Assembly: GCA_028710915.1 (NCBI GenBank)
Contig: JAQTTF010000015.1
Coordinates: 1 to 16,870 of the forward strand
Length of the DNA stretch: 16,870 nucleotides
Direction: 5' to 3'
Source of the DNA: Minisyncoccota bacterium
GTDB lineage: Bacteria; Patescibacteriota; Minisyncoccia; Phycocordibacterales; JAQTLZ01
Shown piece by piece: positions 1 to 4,410 of the stretch. How positions within the stretch are numbered: the first letter of the stretch is position 1; each line of letters opens with the position of its first letter. Both the position numbers and the translations under genes were made by a program. The notes beneath the pieces are model-generated. The model was given only the letters and a program-made list of their open reading frames with translations, made no database searches and had not been told where the DNA came from.

Positions 1-1
1 A

Positions 2-328
2 GGCCAGCTTGCAGTAGACGTACACCAAACGCCTGAAGAGATAGTGATAAAGACAATGGTTGCAGGAGTGCGTCCAGAAGATCTCGATATCAACATCACT
101 CGCGATATGGTAACGATCAAAGGCAAACGAGAGGGCGAACGAGGTATTTCAGATGAAAACTATTTTTCAAAAGAATTATACTGGGGCTCTTTCTCACGAA
201 CAATTCTGCTTCCTCAAGAAGTAGAGCCGGAAGAATCTGAAGCAATAGAAAAACACGGACTTCTCATCATCAAGCTTCCTAAAATAAATAAAGGAAAGCA
301 GACAAAACTCAAGGTGAAGACAATCTAG
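2..328 (+). CDS. Small heat shock protein, Hsp20/alpha-crystallin family (5' end outside window)
   Basis: ATP-independent holdase chaperone of the cytoplasm that binds unfolding proteins. The reading frame is open to the left edge, so the true start lies upstream; a GTG at 44 is only an internal codon, because the residues before it (AVDVHQTPEEIVI) already read as the first strand of an alpha-crystallin domain. What follows is typical of the family: AGVRPEDLDINI, MVTIKGKR, then the C-terminal part GLLIIKLPK. About 108 residues are visible, nearly the whole alpha-crystallin domain plus a short tail. No clear I-x-I/V anchoring motif is seen in the tail, which ends LKVKTI. The gene ends 16 bp before a strong hairpin terminator, after which tRNA-Phe begins on the same strand. 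Function is assigned from family similarity read by eye. Confidence 0.93.
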   Translation, partial: GQLAVDVHQTPEEIVIKTMVAGVRPEDLDINITRDMVTIKGKREGERGISDENYFSKELYWGSFSRTILLPQEVEPEESEAIEKHGLLIIKLPKINKGKQTKLKVKTI

Positions 329-344
329 TAAAAAAATAATCATA

Positions 345-373
345 AAAAATCCAGGCTTAAGGCTTGGATTTTT
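345..373 (+). terminator. Rho-independent terminator after Hsp20
   Basis: A 12-bp stem (345-356 with 362-373, one G-T pair) closes a 5-nt loop. The stem has A and T runs at its base, so it could end transcription in either direction. Its 3' arm overlaps the -35 box proposed for tRNA-Phe. Confidence 0.8.
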
Positions 374-392
374 CGTGATTTTGGTTTAAACT
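364..392 (+). promoter_or_regulatory. Candidate promoter of tRNA-Phe
   Basis: TTGGAT at 364-369 and TAAACT at 387-392 are separated by 17 nt. Transcription would start about 8 nt later, just before the mature tRNA 5' end at 402. Assigned from spacing and box similarity only. Confidence 0.5.
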
Positions 393-401
393 AGTCCCCA
401 T

Positions 402-474
402 GCCGAGGTAGCTCAGTTGGTAGAGCATTCCCCTGAAGAGGGAAGGGTCACCAGTTCGAACCTGGTCCTCGGCA
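402..474 (+). tRNA. tRNA-Phe(GAA)
   Basis: A full cloverleaf can be drawn: acceptor GCCGAGG/CCTCGGC, D-stem GCTC/GAGC, anticodon stem TTCCC/GGGAA with loop CTGAAGA (anticodon GAA), T-stem ACCAG/CTGGT with loop TTCGAAC, and discriminator A. CCA is not encoded here (ACA follows). An exact 19-nt copy of its 3' end lies at 607-625, and that copy does continue into CCA. Confidence 0.97.
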
Positions 475-627
475 CAAAAAACCTCCGCGAAAGCGGAGTT
501 TTTGCATGACGAGGAAAGACGCAAACTGCTTTGCGTCTGGCCGGGTTCGAAAGGGTTTTCGTTATTTGCTAGAAGCAAATCGAAAACCACCTGGCTACGT
601 GGTAGCCGAACCTGGTCCTCGGCACCA
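455..627 (+). repeat. Structured tRNA-tail element at tRNA-Phe (A-A'-A architecture)
   Basis: Order on the tRNA strand: direct tail A inside the tRNA (455-474 plus trailer); loop GAAA; inverted tail A' (493-515 and 541-551) split at 516-540 by a 25-nt hairpin with stem AGACGCAAA/TTTGCGTCT; hairpin 3 (554-588, basal stem GGTTTTCG/CGAAAACC, apical stem ATTTGCT/AGCAAAT); hairpin 4 (593-607, GGCTAC-GTG-GTAGCC); then a second direct tail (607-627). The distal tail matches the tRNA at 19 of 19 bases (457-475 against 607-625) and adds an encoded CCA. The inverted T-arm part at 541-549 can pair with either direct copy. The layout matches the elements at tRNA-Gly and tRNA-Ser although most of the sequence differs. 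No ORF is convincing inside. Origin as a tRNA-targeted insertion is inference. Confidence 0.75.
477..503 (+). terminator. Hairpin terminator of tRNA-Phe
   Basis: CTCCGC and GCGGAG close a GAAA tetraloop and are followed by five Ts. The stem extends outward into the tRNA 3' end, because the sequence after the hairpin (through 515) is an imperfect inverted copy of the tRNA tail. It is hairpin 1 of the structured element at 455-627. Confidence 0.75.
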
Positions 628-636
628 AGATAGACA

Positions 637-879
637 CTACCTCAACCCATTCAATGAATTGAATGTACTATTTGCTTTTGAATAGAGCGAAATAACCTGA
701 TTAAGATACGGCTGGAGATAATAATAGGAACCGAACGTTACTCCAATAATCACTATCCAATATATAATATGAGTGACTGTTCCCCATTGAGCGCGCCGAT
801 TCATTTTTCGAAGAAGCTGGTTGTTTTCCTGAGTGAGAGAGAAATTTTTCTCAAGAAGATTTTTTATTTCTGAATCCAT
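637..879 (-). CDS. Small coiled-coil/membrane protein, 80 aa
   Basis: I cannot assign a function. The N-terminal 28 residues are charged and Gln/Asn/Leu-rich (EIKNLLEKNFSLTQENNQLL), consistent with a short coiled coil. A basic stretch (KMNRRAQ) precedes one hydrophobic segment at about residues 35-57, and a polar C-terminus follows. Small single-pass proteins like this are common in Parcubacteria, where they are usually annotated as hypothetical. The ATG at 879 is the only good start. A TATACT box at 886-891 sits only 6 nt upstream, so the transcript would be nearly leaderless and no Shine-Dalgarno is needed. The gene's 3' end lies 9 bp from the end of the tRNA-Phe element and is convergent with it. 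It is likely real, given its amino acid makeup and promoter, but unproven. Confidence 0.7.
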   Translation of the reverse strand: MDSEIKNLLEKNFSLTQENNQLLRKMNRRAQWGTVTHIIYWIVIIGVTFGSYYYLQPYLNQVISLYSKANSTFNSLNGLR

Positions 880-885
880 ACAAAA

Positions 886-891
886 AGTATA
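886..891 (-). promoter_or_regulatory. -10 box of the 80-aa membrane protein gene
   Basis: TATACT on the minus strand lies 6 nt before the ATG, so transcription would begin at or next to the start codon. No good -35 box is visible at the usual distance. Confidence 0.45.
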
Positions 892-963
892 ACAAAAATA
901 AGAAAATAAAAACAGGTTCCTCCGCTCGTTAAAAGCAAAGAAACCCGCGTATGTCTGCCCCCG

Positions 964-1335
964 CTAGAGCCGCTGATTAACTGGATCCCATGTTAAGCCG
1001 AGATGCTCGACCATAACAGCCTGGACGGAGCAAATAACGCTTTCCATCATGGTGTGAGACCAATGCTGTAGATGATCGTGTTCCACTTTCTCGCACCACA
1101 ACCTTTTGAGCTGAGGACTCAAGCTCGCAGCGAGGGTCACGTTGATGGGTACCTGGTAACGTCCCACCTTTATAACCTTCACTTTGGGCGCGCCGGGCTT
1201 AATTGCCCTGCCCGACCTAACGATCGCTTCGATGAAAATGAAGAAATCATCCGGCCCCAATTCCTTCTTCGTCTGCGGATCCACTTCTTGAACCACAGAC
1301 AAAGCCCTCGCGTCGAACGGTGATATCACTTCCAT
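964..1335 (-). CDS. Unrecognised 123-aa protein with a His/Cys cluster
   Basis: I do not recognise the family. No membrane segment or signal peptide is evident, so it is probably soluble. The start at 1335 is chosen because GGGGAGG (1340-1346) sits 4 nt upstream; an in-frame ATG at 1362 lacks such a site and would add nine residues. Counting from 1335, the C-terminal third carries C81, H86, H88, H91, H94, C102 and H111 within about 31 residues, spaced in a way that could bind a metal, but this is only a suggestion. The gene and its leader are visibly richer in G and C than most neighbours, which may mean a different origin. It has its own promoter (1428-1455) and a long folded leader. The ORF on the opposite strand (1072-1323) is taken as its shadow. 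Confidence 0.65.
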   Translation of the reverse strand: MEVISPFDARALSVVQEVDPQTKKELGPDDFFIFIEAIVRSGRAIKPGAPKVKVIKVGRYQVPINVTLAASLSPQLKRLWCEKVEHDHLQHWSHTMMESVICSVQAVMVEHLGLTWDPVNQRL

Positions 1336-1421
1336 GCGGCCTCCCCGACTAAAATTGAACAAAACTGCGACCCCTTCGCAGCAAAGGCTGGCTGCTCCCC
1401 GCCTTCAAACAGCCAAAACTG
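1336..1421 (-). promoter_or_regulatory. Structured 5' leader of the 123-aa protein gene
   Basis: The predicted leader is GC-rich and contains several inverted repeats, the clearest being CTGCGA-AGGGG-TCGCAG followed by TTTTGTTC, plus GGCTG/CAGCC. It ends in the ribosome site GGGGAGG. The TTTT after the hairpin could make it a weak attenuator. No known riboswitch is recognised. Confidence 0.35.
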
Positions 1422-1427
1422 GCTAAC

Positions 1428-1455
1428 AGAGTATCATGATTTTTAATTAAGTCAA
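1428..1455 (-). promoter_or_regulatory. Promoter of the 123-aa protein gene
   Basis: On the minus strand, TTGACT (1450-1455) is followed after 16 nt by TACTCT (1428-1433) with an upstream TG (extended -10). Transcription would start near 1421 and leave a leader of about 85 nt. Confidence 0.6.
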
Positions 1456-1471
1456 ACTTTGTAATAAAGAA

Positions 1472-1480
1472 TTATCCACA
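1472..1480 (+). other. Single DnaA-box-like 9-mer
   Basis: TTATCCACA is an exact match to the classical DnaA box. It stands alone, with no second box, AT-rich unwinding region or origin gene (dnaA, dnaN, rpmH) nearby. A single 9-mer in a window of this size can arise by chance, so it is recorded only as a sequence match. Confidence 0.25.
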
Positions 1481-1516
1481 GGAGAATTGAGTAATTTGTG
1501 GTCAGAAAAATTTTTT

Positions 1517-1735
1517 GCAACTTTGGCCAGGATATCGAAACTTACAGGAGTAGTACCAAGATCGAATTTTCCGATTTTTTGTGGTCAGGAATATTTTTCT
1601 TGCCGTCGCAAGAAAAATTTCACGACCCTGACTCGCGATTTTGCCTTCTGGCAAAATAACGCTCCGTCCGGCACAAGTAGAAAAAAAGCCAAGCAGTTGG
1701 CTTTTTTTCTACTTGTGCCCCCGGCCAGAATCGAA
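1517..1735 (-). repeat. Structured tRNA-tail element at tRNA-Arg (degenerate copy)
   Basis: Read on the tRNA strand: direct tail A in the tRNA; a 22-bp inverted repeat (1671-1692 with 1697-1718) that takes in the last tRNA bases; hairpin 2 (1638-1657, ATTTTGCC/GGCAAAAT); hairpin 3 (1584-1632, GTCAGG/CCTGAC outside and a perfect 11-bp apical stem at 1593-1603/1608-1618); then a distal imperfect T-arm copy (1525-1539) that still reads CTGGCC like the tRNA. The motif CGAAACTTACAG next to the distal copy (1536-1547) is shared with the Gly and Ser elements, but hairpin 4 has decayed. A partial direct repeat (1495-1518 and 1578-1603) adds complexity. The element fills most of the gene-free stretch 1363-1715; the rest holds the promoter and leader of the gene at 964-1335 and one DnaA-box-like 9-mer. 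Confidence 0.55.
1681..1708 (-). terminator. Terminator of tRNA-Arg
   Basis: AAAAAAAGCCAA and TTGGCTTTTTTT close a 4-nt loop, giving a stem ending in seven Ts on the minus strand. The perfect pairing continues outward for 22 bp in all (1671-1718) and includes the discriminator and last acceptor bases of the tRNA. Confidence 0.75.
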
Positions 1736-1787
1736 CTGACATCCAACCCTTAGGACGGGTTTGTTCTATCCATTGAACTACGAGGGC
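1716..1787 (-). tRNA. tRNA-Arg(CCT)
   Basis: The reverse complement folds as a cloverleaf: acceptor GCCCTCG/CGGGGGC (one G-T pair), D-arm GTTC/GAAC, anticodon stem AACCC/GGGTT with loop GTCCTAA (anticodon CCT), T-loop TTCGATT, and discriminator A. CCA is not encoded. The gene starts 12 bp from the distal tail of the tRNA-Gly element. Confidence 0.95.
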
Positions 1788-1799
1788 TTATTAAACTGG

Positions 1800-1973
1800 G
1801 TGCGAGTAGCGGGAATCGAAACTTACAGTTTCAGTACCCCGATTGGTCCGCCATTAGGCGGAGCTCAATCGGGTTTCGATTCTCGCCGGGAAGCGCCTCA
1901 GCGCTTCCCTATCCCGCACAAAATGAAAAGAGCGAAACCGCCTTTTCATTTTGTGCGGGATGCGAGAATCGAA
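1800..1973 (-). repeat. Structured tRNA-tail element at tRNA-Gly (best-preserved copy)
   Basis: On the minus strand: direct tail A (1942-1973, T-loop to trailer); loop (1931-1941); inverted tail A' in two blocks (1911-1930 and 1875-1886) that together match A perfectly over 32 bp. They are split exactly between acceptor stem and T-stem by a 24-nt insert (1887-1910) with stem GGGAAGCGC/GCGCTTCCC. Hairpin 3 follows (1838-1873, basal CCCGATTG/CAATCGGG, apical TCCGCC/GGCGGA), then hairpin 4 (1818-1832, GAAACT/AGTTTC on either strand), then a distal direct tail (1800-1820) that matches the tRNA tail at 17 of 21 bases. Positions 1816-1847 are identical to 10422-10453 in the tRNA-Ser element. The element fills the gap between the tRNA-Gly and tRNA-Arg genes and holds no convincing gene. 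Confidence 0.85.
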
Positions 1974-2024
1974 CTCGCGCCCTATGCTTGGGAAGCACAT
2001 GTTCTACCACTAAACCAATCCCGC
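1954..2024 (-). tRNA. tRNA-Gly(CCC)
   Basis: Reverse complement: acceptor GCGGGAT/ATCCCGC, D-arm GTTT/GAAC, anticodon loop TTCCCAA (anticodon CCC), T-stem GCGAG/CTCGC with loop TTCGATT, discriminator A, and no encoded CCA. It starts 4 nt after the stop codon of the DivIC-like gene, so it is probably cut out of that gene's transcript. Confidence 0.96.
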
Positions 2025-2028
2025 AATT

Positions 2029-2409
2029 TCAACGTTTAAACCAATTCCATATTTTTTCCCACCAATTTCCGCCAGAATCATCTACGACATTTGGTAAAGG
2101 CATCGGACTGTCAATAATCACTGCCATCTGTTCGCCAGCCTTTGCTACGCGAAACTTTTGCCGGATTTCTTCTTCTACTCCGCTTGGAGAACTTAATTTT
2201 TTGATTTCAGAGGTAAGATAATCGTTTCTTTTCTGCAGATCATCAAGCTGTCTCTCTGTTAATTCCAAATTCTGTTGGCTTTCTTTTTCCTTTTGATATA
2301 CACCCCAAGTCGCTCTTCCAACAAAAAAGATTGCCAGACAGAGCACAAAAAGGGTTGTCTTCGAATACAGGATTCTCTTGAATTTCCTTTTTTCCTCAAG
2401 CGGAAGCAT
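2029..2409 (-). CDS. DivIC/FtsB-family cell-division protein
   Basis: Septum formation initiator family: a single-pass membrane protein that forms a coiled-coil complex at the division site (with FtsL and FtsQ/DivIB homologues elsewhere). The 126-residue product has a short basic cytoplasmic start, one membrane segment at about residues 18-36, a coiled coil at about 37-73 (EKESQQNLELTERQLDDLQ), and then GVEEEIRQKFRVAKAGEQ, which matches the family pattern of an ARE-L-G-V-x-P-GE block after the coil. The C-terminus is Trp-rich (GGNWWEKIWNWFKR). Length is typical of the family. The gene ends in TGA, showing TGA is a stop here, and is followed after 4 nt by tRNA-Gly. It is divergent from the 36-aa peptide gene. 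FtsB and DivIC cannot be told apart from sequence alone. Confidence 0.85.
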   Translation of the reverse strand: MLPLEEKRKFKRILYSKTTLFVLCLAIFFVGRATWGVYQKEKESQQNLELTERQLDDLQKRNDYLTSEIKKLSSPSGVEEEIRQKFRVAKAGEQMAVIIDSPMPLPNVVDDSGGNWWEKIWNWFKR

Positions 2410-2415
2410 AGATTT

Positions 2416-2444
2416 TTTACAAGAAACACTGTATACTATATACT
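2416..2444 (+). promoter_or_regulatory. Promoter of the 36-aa peptide gene
   Basis: TTTACA (2416-2421) and TATACT (2439-2444) are 17 nt apart. Transcription would start about 7 nt later, at the ATG at 2452, giving a leaderless transcript. A second TATACT overlaps at 2432-2437. Confidence 0.65.
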
Positions 2445-2451
2445 AATTTAT

Positions 2452-2562
2452 ATGCTTTTGCACAAAAAAAATCGGAAACTCGTAGGCACTATTTGGACCA
2501 TTCTCGGAATCTTTGTAATTTTAAGCATGGTGCTTCTCTACTCTGTGCCGTTCTTCCGTTAG
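2452..2562 (+). CDS. Very small membrane protein, 36 aa
   Basis: A short protein starting MLLHKKNRKLVGTIW, with a basic N-terminus and one hydrophobic segment (about residues 12-32), ending SVPFFR. The topology suggests a single-pass membrane peptide with its N-terminus inside. Very short ORFs with this layout recur in Parcubacteria from memory, but I know of no function. The start at 2452 is preferred to the longer in-frame extension (from 2275) because that extension would overlap the DivIC gene antisense and because a well-spaced promoter points exactly to this ATG. It converges on lepA with only 3 nt between the two stop codons, and no terminator separates them. Confidence 0.65.
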   Translation: MLLHKKNRKLVGTIWTILGIFVILSMVLLYSVPFFR

Positions 2563-2565
2563 ATT

Positions 2566-4353
2566 CTATTTCATCATTTTGAGGAATACCTCGTGTGAAA
2601 TATCAACGCTCCCGCGAGCCTTCATTTTTTTCTTTCCTTTCTTCTGTTTCTCGCGAAGCTTCATCTTTCGAGTAATATCTCCGCCATACATATGCTGGGT
2701 CACGTCTTTTTTCATAGCCGTAAGGGTTCGCGAGGAAATAATTCTTCCCATCGCTTTGCCCTGAATTTTTGTGGTAAACATCTGTCTTGGCAATACAGAA
2801 AAGAGCTTTTCGACAGATTTCTCCGCCTCCTCTTCTACTCGTCTATGTGATACGACGCGAGTAAAGGCGATCACAGGCTCATCAGCAACCAAAATATCAA
2901 GCCGAGTAACATCTGCATCACGATACCCTTCGATCTCATACGAAAGCGAAGCATACCCCGAAGAAACGCTTTTCACTTCATCAAAAAAGTTCCGCATGAG
3001 CTCGCGAAGCGGCATCTTCACAGAAATGGAGCTTCGTCCCTCTCCGAACGTTTCTGTATCCCCCACTTCGGCTTCGTGCTCAAAAAGAATTTGCATAAGC
3101 GGGCCCAAATATTGCGAAGGGGTGATAATACGGAGATTCACCCACGGCTCTCGGACTTTCAAAACATTCCCATCATCTGGGAAAAATGACGGCGAATAAA
3201 TCATTTCTGTTTTGCCATTTTTAAGCGTCACTTCGTACGTGATCGAAGGAAGTGTCACCACAAGTTCAAGCTGGAATTCTCTTCGAAGCCGTTCGGTAAT
3301 AATTTCCAAGTGAAGCATCCCAAGAAACCCACATCGGAATCCTCGTCCCAAGGAACCAGAAGATTCCTCCTCATGAGAGAACGAAGAATCAGAAAGTCGA
3401 AGCCTTGAAAGTGCCTGTCGAAGCTGATCAAAGTTATCCTGGCTTTCGGGATAAATAGACGCCCAAACCACCGGTTTTGGCGTAAAATAGCCAGGCAGAG
3501 CCGGTAAAGGCCTCTTTTCGAGGGCTATAGTGTCTCCCACAGAGGCGATGCCCGGTTTCTTGATTCCAGTCACTATATAGCCAATTTCCCCCGCAGAAAG
3601 CGATTCTCGAGGTTCTTCTTCCGGACCAAATATGCCGACCTCAAGAGCAATAAATCTCTCATCTGCAGCACGAAAAATAAGCGAAGAATTTTTAGAAACT
3701 TTCCCGTCCATAACCCGAACATAGACTATGACCCCACGATGATTGTCGTATTGAAAATCAAAAACAAGCGCGCGGAAATTATCTCCAGGAAATTCTTCTT
3801 TCGGCGACGGAATTCTTCGAACGATTTCAGCAAGTAAATCTTCTGTCCCTTGTCCTGTACGTCCACAAACTTCAAGCACTTCATCTTCCGAGATTTGAAG
3901 AAGGGTAGCAAGCTCTTTTTTTACTTCGGGAATTCTTGCAAGAGGAGAATCTACTTTTGTAATAACGGGGATAATAGTAAGTCCTGATTCTCTCGCCATC
4001 GAAAGAGTCGTCAAAGTTTGTGCTTGTACGCCTTGTGTAGAATCAACAAGAAGAAGCGAGCCTTCGACAGCCTTAAGGGCGCGAGAAACTTCATATGAAA
4101 AGTCGATATGCCCCGGAGTGTCGATAAGATTCAAAATGTATTTTTCTCCGCCGAGTGAGTATTCCATTCGCACCGGCTGCATCTTAATGGTAATCCCCCG
4201 CTCTCGCTCAAGCTCCATAGAATCGAGCACTTGATCCTGCATTTTGCGCTTTTCTATCGTTCCAGTAATTTCCAAAAGCCGATCGGCAAGCGTCGATTTC
4301 CCGTGGTCTATATGAGCGATGATGCTGAAATTTCTAATATGCTTCAAGTCCAT
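2566..4353 (-). CDS. lepA: Elongation factor 4 (LepA), ribosome-associated GTPase
   Basis: Translational GTPase of the EF-G family that acts on the ribosome; in bacteria it is linked to back-translocation and to ribosome assembly. Length is 595 residues, close to the usual 600. Visible parts: G1 AHIDHGKST (13-21), switch I RERGITIK (50-57), G3 DTPGH (78-82), G4 TKVD (132-135), then the domain II, III and V regions and the LepA-specific C-terminal end, rich in Lys (GKKKMKARGSVDI). G4 has Thr where most members have Asn (NKxD), a tolerated but less usual change. The ATG at 4353 gives the standard LepA start MDLKHIRNFSIIAHID. It is the last gene of a minus-strand run after murJ (57 nt gap). A TAGTAT box at 4362-4367, 8 nt before the ATG, may give it a separate near-leaderless promoter. 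Confidence 0.98.
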   Translation of the reverse strand: MDLKHIRNFSIIAHIDHGKSTLADRLLEITGTIEKRKMQDQVLDSMELERERGITIKMQPVRMEYSLGGEKYILNLIDTPGHIDFSYEVSRALKAVEGSLLLVDSTQGVQAQTLTTLSMARESGLTIIPVITKVDSPLARIPEVKKELATLLQISEDEVLEVCGRTGQGTEDLLAEIVRRIPSPKEEFPGDNFRALVFDFQYDNHRGVIVYVRVMDGKVSKNSSLIFRAADERFIALEVGIFGPEEEPRESLSAGEIGYIVTGIKKPGIASVGDTIALEKRPLPALPGYFTPKPVVWASIYPESQDNFDQLRQALSRLRLSDSSFSHEEESSGSLGRGFRCGFLGMLHLEIITERLRREFQLELVVTLPSITYEVTLKNGKTEMIYSPSFFPDDGNVLKVREPWVNLRIITPSQYLGPLMQILFEHEAEVGDTETFGEGRSSISVKMPLRELMRNFFDEVKSVSSGYASLSYEIEGYRDADVTRLDILVADEPVIAFTRVVSHRRVEEEAEKSVEKLFSVLPRQMFTTKIQGKAMGRIISSRTLTAMKKDVTQHMYGGDITRKMKLREKQKKGKKKMKARGSVDISHEVFLKMMK

Positions 4354-4410
4354 AGACTGGAATACTATCAGAAAATCAGGAATTTTTCAGCTTTTTAAAA
4401 GAGACAAAAA

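Noticed and set aside
400..630. CRISPR array or integron attC array from the repeated hairpins near tRNAs
   Set aside because: The repeats are not regularly spaced with unique spacers, no cas gene is present, and the integron core GTTRRRY and its partner are not seen. The repeated parts derive from the tRNA tails.
1472..1480. Perfect DnaA box as a sign of a replication origin
   Set aside because: Only one box, no cluster, no AT-rich unwinding region and no dnaA, dnaN or rpmH near it; one such 9-mer is compatible with chance.
1800..1973. Hammerhead or another known small ribozyme in the three-way junction of the element
   Set aside because: The conserved hammerhead core (CUGAUGA with GAAA) is absent, and no other known ribozyme motif is recognised.
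1487..2039. Plus-strand ORFs of about 90 codons at 1487-1753 and 1761-2039
   Set aside because: They run through tRNA-Arg, tRNA-Gly and the structured elements on the opposite strand, and their proteins look random.
2275..2451. Longer 95-residue version of the small plus-strand gene
   Set aside because: The extension overlaps the DivIC-like gene antisense, and the promoter at 2416-2444 points to the ATG at 2452.
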